Assembly: GCA_037190805.1 (NCBI GenBank)
Contig: JBBCJR010000004.1
Span: 1 to 64,000, forward strand
Source of the DNA: JBBCJR01 sp037190805
GTDB taxonomy: Bacteria > Pseudomonadota > Alphaproteobacteria > Sphingomonadales > Sphingomonadaceae
Reading direction: 5' to 3'
DNA: 64,000 nt
In this document: in pieces, positions 1-8,149 of the stretch
How positions within the stretch are numbered: position 1 is the stretch's first letter
Layout: every line of letters begins with the position of its first letter
Position numbers and translations under genes: made by a program
The notes under the pieces: model-generated
Databases searched by the model: none
What the model was told of the DNA's origin: nothing
The model's input: the letters and a program-made list of their open reading frames with translations, nothing else

Positions 1-32
1 GCTACCGACCGCTGGTCCCGGAAACCGCGACA

Positions 33-87
33 CCGCCATTGTCGTCGTCCGGTTCCGCTTCGCTCCACCTACCGACGACAATGGCGG
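33..87. repeat. 15-bp perfect inverted repeat, hairpin
   Basis: CCGCCATTGTCGTCG at 33-47 is exactly complementary to CGACGACAATGGCGG at 73-87, with a 25-nt loop. No poly-T tract follows on either strand, so it is not a clear intrinsic terminator. Bases 1-290 hold no gene I can support; only an 11-codon ORF with a good Shine-Dalgarno (ATG at 219) is visible there. Confidence 0.7.
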
Positions 88-291
88 CGGAAGCAACAAT
101 GCACTAACAATCAAACCGGACCACTCGGTGGGGGCCGATCACACCGGGCACTTACGAGCCCACCCCCCTCAGTCTAGCAGTCAGGCAGCACCTCATCGAC
201 AATCAGGAGAGCAGCAATGGCTGATATTGTGCGGGGTTGTTGGCAGAGGTGAGGGCCAGCAGCAGAAGCTACGGAGGCCACCATCGGCAAT

Positions 292-321
292 GAAGAGGGC
301 AATCCGAAGACCGCCCTCTTC
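292..321 (-). terminator. Hairpin downstream of the acidic protein gene
   Basis: GAAGAGGGC (292-300) pairs perfectly with GCCCTCTTC (313-321) around a 12-nt loop. It lies 8 nt beyond the stop codon of the minus-strand gene that ends at 329, which fits a transcription terminator, although no T-run follows. Confidence 0.5.
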
Positions 322-328
322 GAAACGC

Positions 329-688
329 CTAGGGCATATGCTGACCAGATAGTTCATGGGCGTCCGCCACACGTTCATCCACCACGCGCGTATGCCATTC
401 GGTCCATATCAGCGCCTCCGAATCCTCGTTGTCTGTCTCGAGTTCGGCGAATGCCATGTTGCGATCGACCACCTCCATCATTTCAGGGCGGTTTGGCCCC
501 CAGTCGGTCAGATCGTCCTCATGCGCTCCACAGCAGTCCTCGCCATCTTCTTCGGCAGCGTCGTCATCCTCCAAATCGGGGTCGCCATAACGAAGGTTGA
601 CCAGATCAATTACCACTTGAGCCAGCTCCTCCAAATCCCTGAGAGGGAGCAGTGCAAGGATTGCGACAGGTATGGTTAGATACTGCAT
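329..688 (-). CDS. Small acidic hypothetical protein
   Basis: A 119-residue protein with a hydrophobic N-terminal stretch, then an Asp/Glu-rich centre (GDPDLEDDDAAEEDGEDCC) and an IWTEWHTR motif near the C-terminus. From memory, similar acidic proteins of about this size with a DPDLEDDD-like core are frequent in accessory regions and plasmids of sphingomonads; their function is unknown. ATG at 688 is chosen; a GTG three codons upstream is possible but lies inside an inverted repeat. A hairpin follows the stop. No enzymatic motif is visible, and the CC pair followed by AH could in principle bind metal. Coding status is supported by the strong compositional bias of the protein rather than by neighbours. 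Confidence 0.6.
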   Translation of the reverse strand: MQYLTIPVAILALLPLRDLEELAQVVIDLVNLRYGDPDLEDDDAAEEDGEDCCGAHEDDLTDWGPNRPEMMEVVDRNMAFAELETDNEDSEALIWTEWHTRVVDERVADAHELSGQHMP

Positions 689-697
689 CGGACGCAC

Positions 698-767
698 TCA
701 CTGGTTTCGGCTTTCTACGGCCGTGACCGCTGCGGGCGATCGCCGGGGGGTAGAAACCTGCCAGTGA
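698..767. repeat. Nested inverted repeats built from TCACTGG...TTTCTAC units
   Basis: CTCACTGG at 697-704 pairs with CCAGTGAG at 761-768, and TTTCTAC at 712-718 pairs with GTAGAAA at 750-756. Each arm therefore carries the same composite unit TCACTGG-N(2-6)-TTTCTAC in opposite orientations. The pair sits immediately upstream of the acidic protein gene and could be a promoter or protein-binding region. A third copy lies at 906-926. Confidence 0.6.
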
Positions 768-905
768 GACAGGCCGGCGGTTTTTAAGCTTGCGCTCTGG
801 ACATGACGCACCGCCCCCGGCTTTGCGCCTCGCCAAAGGCGCACACTTGCGAGCCAACAAGCTCACATTTCGCGACCGAACCCGCGTCAACGGGTCCGAT
901 CGCTA

Positions 906-926
906 TCACTGGTCCGGGTTTCTACG
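906..926 (+). repeat. Third copy of the TCACTGG...TTTCTAC unit
   Basis: TCACTGG at 906-912 is followed by GGTTTCTACG at 917-926, matching the two arms at 698-719 and, on the other strand, 750-767. The remainder of 771-1507 shows no gene I can support. It contains a short hairpin near 825-845 (TGCGCCT/AGGCGCA) and an AT-rich patch near 1010-1050. Confidence 0.5.
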
Positions 927-1507
927 CCCACGGACAATTGGCCACGAACAGGCAGCTATTTGCAAGTCAAGCGTCGTCCCGACGCCTAAAGTAGAGCGCC
1001 AATCTTCAAAAAAAGTTAAGCTACGGCTGAATTTATCATTTTATTTGCAGTCGAATGAGCGATGTTCGCTTGAACATGAGTTCCGCTGCTCCCCTTCAAC
1101 TTCAACGGCTTACGATCGAATCGAGACGAATAGGCTTCTCCACGCGGATCATAAGCCCCGCAATCGGAGTCGCGGCTACCATCAACGCTACAAGTTGCAC
1201 CAAGATCCTTAGGAGGGGGCCTAAAAATTAACGTCTATACTCAGCCCAAATTCGCCATGATCAAACTCAAGGAATTTCATGGCCCTCAAATGCGCCTTCC
1301 CCATTTTTTGATCAAGGCTTACCGTTAAAGTGCGAAATTCCGCGTGGGTCCGCCATGCGTTCCGGGAAAGCTGAACGATTTCTGTCAAATACTTAGCGCA
1401 TCCACTGGAGCATCTTGGGTGATGAGGGATGAAGGAAACTGAACAAGAAAAAGGGAACATCAGACGTTCTCGACGTTTTGACGTCAGAGCGACGATGGAG
1501 TGATGGC

Positions 1508-1723
1508 ATGCCGCCTGCTGACCGACAATTTGGGTCCTGGCTGCTGCGTCAGTCCAACCGGCCAGAATGGTGGGCGGCGCTCGCCAAGTCTGCCAAGACC
1601 GACCCCGCCTTTCCAATCAATGGCAGTGCTGACGATGTTCGCCTCCGACTGACATAGCTTATGGCCGAGCCTGACAGGTTCGAGATGCTGGACGACACGG
1701 AGATGGCCTGGCTAACCGAGTAG
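1508..1723 (+). pseudogene. YozE/SAM-like small protein gene with an in-frame stop
   Basis: ATG at 1508, preceded by GGAG at 1496-1499, opens a frame of 71 codons ending at TAG 1721-1723. It is interrupted once by TAG at 1655-1657 (codon 50). Before the stop the product reads FGSWLLRQSNRPEWW and then AKSAKTDPAFPINGSADDV; after it the same frame continues LMAEPDRFEMLDDTEMAWL. Both halves match what I know of the YozE SAM-like small proteins of alphaproteobacteria, which run to about 70 residues and end in a DxFExLDDAExxW-like tail. A CAG-to-TAG change (Gln to stop) explains it. Either the gene is newly dead or the 49-residue N-terminal part is still made; a sequencing error is also possible. 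Family assignment is from memory of the motif pattern. Confidence 0.6.
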
Positions 1724-2468
1724 CCACCTGGCTCCTGGCCACATGTTCAGCCAACTTGCATAATCCTACCGCCAGGTGTGATCCCCCATCGAGGGAGGGC
1801 GCCATGAAACGACGGTGCGAACAATGTGAGGGAGAAGCTCGCAAGTACACGGCGATAATTAATGGTGAGGGCGAGTCAGTTCGTTGCACGGGCGCGACGA
1901 ATGGCCAACGGCAGAAGCGTCAGACCAAAATTTGCGCTGGTGCGACATCTCTCTTCTTTTGCGAATCTGCTAACTAACGCCTTAGCGGGTTCAAAATCAT
2001 GATTTTTGGCGGAGACGTTGACAGCTTGGAAGCGAGCTTCGACCGTCGAGATGCATCACGTCCGCAAGGAAGGCGTTGTCGCCCGACTTAGAGAAATTGA
2101 GGCAGGCCTTGTGCTGTTGATCCTCGGTGATCGCAATCACCCGTTCGCGCGCGTCCTTCCCCAAGCTGCCCTTAACAAGCCGCGTGAGACTCTGCTGCAG
2201 AGTGAATTTAGGTTGCTCTACGCCGACCAGCGTAGCTTTACGATAGTGCACGCGAACATCGCGTATAACAGGTTCCGCTATCCGATACTGCTTCCCCCAG
2301 GTTCGGGAAGATGACACACCGGAAGGAAGTGGGAGTCGAGTCCCAAATCGCTCGCCAAAGAGCCTTGGCGCTCCCACCAGGCTCGGGCCGTTCCTGCGTG
2401 TTTAAAACCGACCTATTACCGAAATTCATGCCGTGCCGGCGGCGAAGGCTCTAAGTGATTGAATTTAG
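1724..2468. other. Gene-poor interval before tRNA-Glu
   Basis: I see no convincing gene on either strand. Open frames exist (for example 1997-2377 on the minus strand and 1804-1977 on the plus strand), but none has a recognisable domain or good codon bias, and they overlap each other. A small palindrome, ACTCTG-CTG-CAGAGT, lies near 2190-2205. The interval abuts the 3' end of a tRNA gene, a common integration site, but no integrase gene or duplicated tRNA end is visible. Confidence 0.4.
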
Positions 2469-2544
2469 TGGTGACCCCTACGGGACTCGAACCCGTGTTT
2501 TCGCCGTGAGAGGGCGACGTCCTAGACCGCTAGACGAAGGGGCC
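2469..2544 (-). tRNA. tRNA-Glu (anticodon CTC)
   Basis: Read on the minus strand, the gene begins GGCCCCTTCGTCTAG. It has the anticodon loop CCTCTCAC with anticodon CTC, the T-loop GGTTCGAGTCC and an encoded CCA end (2469-2471). The seven-base-pair acceptor stem closes with one G-U pair. The length is 76 nt. All arms fold as a standard elongator tRNA. CTC reads GAG codons. Confidence 0.95.
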
Positions 2545-2561
2545 GCTAGCTGGAGGAGGGG

Positions 2562-2590
2562 TCCTTATGTGGGGGCGGGGGCGAGGTCAA
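2562..2590 (-). promoter_or_regulatory. Promoter of tRNA-Glu
   Basis: On the minus strand TTGACC (2585-2590) is followed after 17 nt by TAAGGA (2562-2567), which would start transcription about 10 nt before the mature tRNA 5' end at 2544. Spacing and the -35 box fit a housekeeping sigma-70-type promoter. Confidence 0.5.
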
Positions 2591-2787
2591 GCCTTTGGCG
2601 AGATCTCGGGCTACGCAGGTCGGCGACCGTGGCTTCGAGTGCATGGTTCGATGCTGTGCGTTCCTTACCGGACGCGGGTTGTTCGCACTTCAACGCGGCG
2701 TTGCCGATTCTGGCGGCCAAGGCAATGGATCGACCATGCCGAGCGTTGATCGTTGATGCTCGGATGGCCTCAACACCCGTGATAATG

Positions 2788-2823
2788 GTTTGGGTTGCTA
2801 CTATTTTTTTTGCGAGTTAGGTC
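2788..2823 (+). promoter_or_regulatory. Promoter with putative MarR-type operator
   Basis: GTTTGGGTTGCTACTATTTT (2788-2807) matches 14 of 20 positions of the near-palindrome at 8287-8306 in front of the MarR gene. TTGCTA (2795-2800) and TAGGTC (2818-2823), 17 nt apart, could be -35 and -10 boxes, so a bound regulator would cover the -35. The rest of 2591-2848 shows no gene. Confidence 0.4.
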
Positions 2824-2848
2824 CGCTCGACGATCAAGGATCCTACGC

Positions 2849-3982
2849 ATGACAGCCAGCCGACATTCGATCGAAGATTTTCGTACTGCCGCCCGTCGTC
2901 GTTTGCCGAAGATGGTGTTCGACTATCTGGACGGCGGGGCTGGCGATGAGCGCGGTCTGGATCGGAATCGCGCCAGTTTCACCAGTTGCACGTTGCTGCC
3001 GCGCGCGCTTCAGGACGTCAGTACGATCGATATGACCGTCAGGCCCCTGGGAAATCCTTGGGCGGCTCCGTTCGCGGTCGCGCCCATCGGTCTGCTCGGG
3101 GTTCTGTGGCCTGGCGGAGACGCCATTCTGGCCCGCGCGGCGGCGGATGCGGGTATTCCATTCATTCTGTCGACCGCATCGACGATGACGGTGGAGCAGG
3201 TGGCGGCCGCATGCGATGGCGAATTGTGGTTTCAGCTCTATGTCGTCCGTCGCGACCTGGCCGAAGCCTTGACCCGGCGGGCTCTGGCCGCAGGGTGCAG
3301 GACCCTGGTCCTGACCATCGATGTGGCCGTCAATGGCGAACGGTTGCGCGACAAGCGATCAGGGTTTGGCGTCCCGTTCCGTCCCAGTCTGGCGACCCTT
3401 TTCGACTGCGCGCGCCATCCTCGCTGGACGTTGGCGCAGCTTCGTCATGGCTTGCCCGAATTGGCGCACTTCGCTGCCGCCAGCGACGATCTGGACGCTC
3501 AGGCGGCGTTGATGCGGCGCGAGATGGATGCGAGTTTCGCCTGGGACGATCTGAAGCGATTGCGCGATATGTGGCCGGGCACCTTGCTCGTGAAGGGCGT
3601 GCTGCGCGGTGAGGATGCCGCCCATTGCATCGCACTGGGCGTCGATGGTGTCATCCTGTCCAATCACGGCGGGCGTCAGCTCGAAGATGCGCCGGCAGCC
3701 ATGACGATGTTGCCTGAGGCGGTGAGGACGGTTTCGGCGCCGCTGTTCGTTGACGGCGGCGTGCGCCACGGCGGCGATATCGTGAAGGCGCTTGCCGCCG
3801 GTGCCAGTGGGGTGCTTGTCGGCCGTGCGCTGCTTTATGCCCTCGCCGCCGACGGGCCAGCCGGGGCGGCGAGGGCGATCGCGATGTTGAAGGACCAGGT
3901 CCGGAACGTCATGGCGTTGGCCGGAGTCGCCCGCGCCGATACGCTGCGCGAGGCGACCCTGACCCGAAGCCCTCCTCAGTAA
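2849..3982 (+). CDS. FMN-dependent alpha-hydroxy-acid dehydrogenase/oxidase
   Basis: A 377-residue member of the FMN-dependent alpha-hydroxy-acid oxidising family (lactate, mandelate and glycolate dehydrogenases), which oxidises a 2-hydroxy acid to a 2-oxo acid. Hallmarks are DYLDGGAGDE near residue 22, an FMN-binding Lys at about 249 (LLVKGVLR), the catalytic His273 in SNHGGRQ, and the phosphate-binding DGGVRHGGDIVKAL segment. ATG 2849 is chosen because AAGGA lies 8 nt upstream and the family N-terminus begins there. It is transcribed toward the TonB receptor gene; the two stop codons overlap at 3976-3982. Its promoter carries a MarR-operator-like site, linking it to the cluster. With the ThDP enzyme at 9041 it could form an arylglycolate-to-aldehyde route like mdlB/mdlC. 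The real substrate cannot be read from sequence. Confidence 0.9.
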   Translation: MTASRHSIEDFRTAARRRLPKMVFDYLDGGAGDERGLDRNRASFTSCTLLPRALQDVSTIDMTVRPLGNPWAAPFAVAPIGLLGVLWPGGDAILARAAADAGIPFILSTASTMTVEQVAAACDGELWFQLYVVRRDLAEALTRRALAAGCRTLVLTIDVAVNGERLRDKRSGFGVPFRPSLATLFDCARHPRWTLAQLRHGLPELAHFAAASDDLDAQAALMRREMDASFAWDDLKRLRDMWPGTLLVKGVLRGEDAAHCIALGVDGVILSNHGGRQLEDAPAAMTMLPEAVRTVSAPLFVDGGVRHGGDIVKALAAGASGVLVGRALLYALAADGPAGAARAIAMLKDQVRNVMALAGVARADTLREATLTRSPPQ

Positions 3983-6882
3983 ACGAAGCGGGCTCCGACC
4001 TTGAACGTGCGTCCGAAGCGGTCATAGACTCCCGACACACCCTGTGCCGGGAACGGCGGATCGACGTTGGTGAGATTGTTGACGACACCGTAGAACGACA
4101 GCTTGCGCGGCCCGTTCTGGGTCACGAGATATTGCAACGACATGTTGAGGTAGAAGCGATCGTCGACCCGGTTGTTGGCGATCGAGATCGGCGACGCTGG
4201 ATTATAGTCCGAACTGTCCGGGCCGACCAATGCCTTGTCGATCGCGCCGCCGCCGACATAGCGGCCTTGCAAGGTGCCGGTCAGCCGCTCGCCGGCATAG
4301 GTGATCGAGCCGTTCAGAACCCAGTGCGGGGTGTTCGTGGCGCCCGAGTTCGCACCGGACGTAAAGCCGCCGACCTGACCGGCGCGGTTGATCACGCTGC
4401 CCCGGTTCTGGATGACGCCATTGGCGTCGTACGTCACTGGCACGCCCTCGCCATTGTCGGTCTTGAGGTCGATCGCATAGGTTCCCGCGAGGCGGGTGAT
4501 CAGGCTGCCGCTGCCAAGGCGGAGGCGATAGCTGGCGTCGAAGTCGATACCGCGCGCCCGCAGGGACGCCAGGTTGAGCAACTGGACATTGACTCCATCG
4601 ATCACGGTATTGGCGCCGCTGCCGGTGATGTCGACGAAGCCGCAGAAGAAGCCCGGTGTTCCGGTACGCAGTTCGTTGCCGCAATTGTCGAGGATCTGCG
4701 GCGCGTCGAGCGCGGTGATCACGCCACCGATCTTGATGTCGTAATAGTCCACCGACAACCTGAACCCATCCAGGAAGGTCGGGCTGAATACGGCGCCGAA
4801 TGTCAGCGTATCGGCCTCTTCGGGCCGCAGCCCCGGATTGGGAATGTTTGAAACCCGGGTCAGGGTGGTGATGCCGGTGACGGGATTGCGCAACTGGGCG
4901 GAGCTGTTCGTCGATGAGAACAGTTCATTGTTGTTCGGCGCCCGTACGTCGCGCGAGCGCGTGGCGCGAAGCTTCAGGTCTGGAACCGGCTCATAGGTCC
5001 CGCCGATCTTCCACGTCCTGACCCCGCCGCTGGTGCTGTAATCGGTGAAGCGGACGGCGCCGTTCAGTTCGAGCGAGTAGGCGAAGGGCATTTCACGTGC
5101 CAGTGGCACGACGGTTTCCACATAGGCATCCTTGACCTCGTAGCTGCCCTTGAACGCCTTGGGGTTGCCGTAGTTGAAGCCGCTAGCCTGCGCGATGGGG
5201 TCGGACACCGCGTCGGCGGATTCCTTGCGATATTCGACACCGAGCGCCATCGAGACAGGTCCTGCCCAGGTTTCGAAGGGCTGGCCGTTCAGATTGGCGG
5301 CGGCGGCGCGCTGGGTCGTCTTGACCCGATAGGATTGCGTGCCGGTGACGTAGTCGATCGCCGCCTGGCTGGGCGACCCGACGCCGAAGATATTGATCGG
5401 CTGACAGCCCTGGGCCCGCGCGCCGGCATCACGGCACATCGGGTCCCCGGTCAGAGGATCTTCGATCGCGTCGACCGCGTAGCGGAAATTCTGTTCGATG
5501 CGATGATTATGAATGCGCGCATCGAACTGGTTGCGGCCATACTGAAAATAGGCATCCCAGCTCCAGCTGCCGCCAAGATCGCCGCTGGCGCCGCCTAGAA
5601 TACGATAGGTCTCGTTCTGGTTGTTGGCGTTCACGCGCCCGAAGTCGTTGTAGAAACGGGCGACCCCGAAGCTGTTGATGGCGTTGGTGGTCAGGATATC
5701 GTCCAGGGCATCGGGAATGAAATAATTGTCCCGGCGGATCGTGACGCCGTTGCCGGCATCCCGCGCGGTGGGGGCGGTGAAGTTCGCACCCGACTTGCCG
5801 TAGCTGCCCTCGGCGAACACCGTGATCGCGTCGCTCAGTTCATATTCCAGATGCGCCATGCCGACATAGCGCTCGACCGGCACCACCGCCTGAAGGTTGG
5901 TGTACTGGTTGAGGCCGTCATTGCCCCCTGAAAAGTTGATCGCGTTCGAGCCCACGGCCTCGCCATAGGTGAACGGGATCAGCGCGCCGCCAGGACCGAA
6001 CTGAAGCCCGCGCAGCACGTCGGCGCCGTTATTGGGGTTGGTGTCCGCATTCACGCCGGTGATGACGCCGCCATAGGCCTGATTGATCTGGGTGACGCCT
6101 CGGGCCCACATCCGCGAAGGCGTGCCGGCGGGGCGGCTGGACGGATAGGTGACCAGCCCGTGCTGTTCGCGGCCCCAGTCACGATCCCAATAGGTGTCGA
6201 TGCCGCTGGCATTCACATAGTCGCCGCCGATCACGAAATGGCCGCGGCCGTCGGCGAAGTCCGTGCCATAGGCCAGCGAGATCTGGCGTTCGGCATTGTC
6301 GCCATATTGCGTGATGCCGTAGGATATGTCGCCGCGCAGCCCCTGCATGCGCTTGTCGAGGATGATGTTGACGACGCCGCTGACCGCGTCCGATCCCCAG
6401 GCGGCCGAGGCGCCGCCGGTGACGACTTCGACCCGGTTGATCAGGATGGTGGGAATGAGGTTGAGATCGACCTGGCCGTTGGCGGAGGTCGGCACATGCC
6501 TGCGGCCGTCCACCAGCGTCAGCGTGCGAATATTGCCCAGGCCACGAAGGTCAGCGAAATTCTGTCCGGAGCCGCCCGAATTCTGAGGGTTGGTCGATGC
6601 GCTCGAACTGGCGCGGAAGGCCGGAATTTCACCCAGGAAATCGCCGACATTGGCCAGGCCTCGGGCCTGGAACTGCTCCGTTGACAGCATTTTGGTCGGG
6701 GTCGGCGCGTCAAATCCGGAGCGGGCGACGCGCGATCCCGTGACGATGATGTCGTCTACCGCCGAATCTGCGGCGTCGGCGGCAATGGGCGAGGCGGCTG
6801 CGTTGGTCTGGGCGAACGCGTGAACCGGCATCACGGTGGTGAGTGCGCCAGCCGAGCACAAAAGCAAAAGACGATAGGTCAT
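3976..6882 (-). CDS. TonB-dependent outer-membrane receptor
   Basis: A 968-residue receptor. The Sec signal peptide (MTYRLLLLCSAG...AFAQ) is followed by an Ala/Asp-rich linker, a DDIIVTGSR motif typical of the segment before the plug, a plug domain (about residues 45-165, with GLGNIRTLTLVDGRR and a VDLNLIPTILINRVEVVTGG stretch), and a long beta-barrel ending in an aromatic residue (RFVY). ATG 6882 is chosen because GGAAGG lies about 8 nt upstream and the signal peptide begins there. Such receptors carry scarce or large solutes across the outer membrane using TonB energy; in sphingomonads they often serve lignin-derived aromatics. It follows the Rieske oxygenase gene on the same strand by 97 nt, so its cargo is probably the oxygenase substrate. 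Confidence 0.92.
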   Translation of the reverse strand: MTYRLLLLCSAGALTTVMPVHAFAQTNAAASPIAADAADSAVDDIIVTGSRVARSGFDAPTPTKMLSTEQFQARGLANVGDFLGEIPAFRASSSASTNPQNSGGSGQNFADLRGLGNIRTLTLVDGRRHVPTSANGQVDLNLIPTILINRVEVVTGGASAAWGSDAVSGVVNIILDKRMQGLRGDISYGITQYGDNAERQISLAYGTDFADGRGHFVIGGDYVNASGIDTYWDRDWGREQHGLVTYPSSRPAGTPSRMWARGVTQINQAYGGVITGVNADTNPNNGADVLRGLQFGPGGALIPFTYGEAVGSNAINFSGGNDGLNQYTNLQAVVPVERYVGMAHLEYELSDAITVFAEGSYGKSGANFTAPTARDAGNGVTIRRDNYFIPDALDDILTTNAINSFGVARFYNDFGRVNANNQNETYRILGGASGDLGGSWSWDAYFQYGRNQFDARIHNHRIEQNFRYAVDAIEDPLTGDPMCRDAGARAQGCQPINIFGVGSPSQAAIDYVTGTQSYRVKTTQRAAAANLNGQPFETWAGPVSMALGVEYRKESADAVSDPIAQASGFNYGNPKAFKGSYEVKDAYVETVVPLAREMPFAYSLELNGAVRFTDYSTSGGVRTWKIGGTYEPVPDLKLRATRSRDVRAPNNNELFSSTNSSAQLRNPVTGITTLTRVSNIPNPGLRPEEADTLTFGAVFSPTFLDGFRLSVDYYDIKIGGVITALDAPQILDNCGNELRTGTPGFFCGFVDITGSGANTVIDGVNVQLLNLASLRARGIDFDASYRLRLGSGSLITRLAGTYAIDLKTDNGEGVPVTYDANGVIQNRGSVINRAGQVGGFTSGANSGATNTPHWVLNGSITYAGERLTGTLQGRYVGGGAIDKALVGPDSSDYNPASPISIANNRVDDRFYLNMSLQYLVTQNGPRKLSFYGVVNNLTNVDPPFPAQGVSGVYDRFGRTFKVGARFVY

Positions 6883-6979
6883 GTGATTATCCTTCCTGGC
6901 ATGGCGGTGAGGGCGATGGTCTGTCGCGCCGCTCACCACCTTGTTTCAATTGACCCGGGCTGTTGTCCCCGGTTTGCCG

Positions 6980-8149
6980 TCACGGTTGGTCGACGATGAA
7001 GTTGCCGGAGTCGGAGGAGACCAGTTCCTCGCCGGGGGTCTGGGTCCAGCCGATCGGATCGCCGCCTTCCGCAACGATCTTGACCTGACGCGCCAGCAGT
7101 CGGCGAAGCATCGCAATGCCTTCGTCGGTGCTGGCCAGATGTTCTTCCGAATGGAAGGCGATTTCGCCCTGGCTGGTCTGCGCTTCCCAGTCGCCGGGGA
7201 AGCGCTGATGCTCCTCCTCGGTCAGATCGCGCCAGTCCTTGCCGTTCGGCTTTGACCGGATGCTGGCGAAATCATGCCCCTTGGGCAGCCGAGCGACATT
7301 GTAGACGAGGTAATGCGTCGAATCGATCGGCAGCACGAACCCGATGCCGCTCGTCCGGCCCCAGGTAAGATTGGGATTCGGCACCACGCGGATGTTGGGC
7401 AGCAGGCATTCGGTGATCCGCAACATTTCGCGGCCGTCGTCCAGATTGCGCCTCTGGTGAGAGCGGATGCCCTGTTCGAAGGGGGAGAATTTGACGGTCG
7501 GCTTCACGCCCATCTCAGGAACGAACTGGGTGCCGCTGAATGCCTGGTGCAGCACCGGGACATGGAACGGGTCCATGACATTTTCATAGTGCTGCAACCA
7601 GTTGCAGGGCGTGATGCCATAGCCGCCGGAGCCGAGATTGGTGTCGTCGGCGATCAGATTCTCGCTCTCGTCCAAATCCTCCAGCAGGGCGAAACGCGGC
7701 AGCAGTGGCTTCTTCTCCGGCGGCCCCAGATAAGCGAAGATCAGGCCGTAGCGCTCCTCGACCGGGTACCAGGGCTGGCGGATACGGGTTCGGACCTTGG
7801 CACCATTGTCTGGTTCCATCGGCATATCGAGGCACCGGCCTTCGACATCGAACAGCCAGCCATGATAGCAGCAGCGGATGCCGTCGTTCTCGGCCCGGCC
7901 ATAATAGAGGCTGGCGCCACGATGGCAGCAGCGGGGGTGAACCAGCCCGGCGCGACCCTGGCCGTCGCGAAACAGGATCAGGTCTTCGCCCAGCACCCTG
8001 ACCTTGCGCGGCGTGGCCGTCGCATCCGCCGTCAATCCTACGGGCTGCCAGAAGCGACGCAGATACTCGCCCATCGGCGTGTCGCGTTCGACCAGGGTCA
8101 GGTCTTCCCGGAACCGGGGCTGACGCAGACTATAGGTATAACCGTCCAC
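6980..8149 (-). CDS. Rieske non-heme iron oxygenase, alpha subunit
   Basis: A 389-residue oxygenase. The Rieske [2Fe-2S] ligands are C74-x-H76 (RCCHRG) and C93-x2-H96 (CCYHGW). The mononuclear iron site reads D193-x2-H196-x4-H201 (NVMDPFHVPVLH). The C-terminal part (SEEHLASTDEGIAMLRR, followed by GGDP) resembles single-component-alpha oxygenases of the phthalate dioxygenase and aryl O-demethylase group. The start is GTG at 8149 with GAGGAG 8 nt upstream. It heads a minus-strand unit with the TonB receptor and diverges from the MarR gene. Electrons probably come from the FAD reductase at 13492, but no ferredoxin gene is present in the cluster. Hydroxylation or O-demethylation of an aromatic acid is inferred; the substrate is unknown. 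Confidence 0.92.
   Translation of the reverse strand: MDGYTYSLRQPRFREDLTLVERDTPMGEYLRRFWQPVGLTADATATPRKVRVLGEDLILFRDGQGRAGLVHPRCCHRGASLYYGRAENDGIRCCYHGWLFDVEGRCLDMPMEPDNGAKVRTRIRQPWYPVEERYGLIFAYLGPPEKKPLLPRFALLEDLDESENLIADDTNLGSGGYGITPCNWLQHYENVMDPFHVPVLHQAFSGTQFVPEMGVKPTVKFSPFEQGIRSHQRRNLDDGREMLRITECLLPNIRVVPNPNLTWGRTSGIGFVLPIDSTHYLVYNVARLPKGHDFASIRSKPNGKDWRDLTEEEHQRFPGDWEAQTSQGEIAFHSEEHLASTDEGIAMLRRLLARQVKIVAEGGDPIGWTQTPGEELVSSDSGNFIVDQP

Noticed and set aside
606..890. Open frame across the nested repeats upstream of the acidic gene
   Set aside because: Overlaps the real gene and the inverted repeats; no domain and unlikely composition.
1997..2377. Overlapping open frames before the tRNA
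   Set aside because: Neither strand gives a recognisable protein, and no ribosome-binding site or neighbour supports them.
6883..6979. Riboswitch or cobalamin-type leader before the TonB receptor
   Set aside because: Only 97 nt separate it from the Rieske stop, and no conserved riboswitch core is recognisable.
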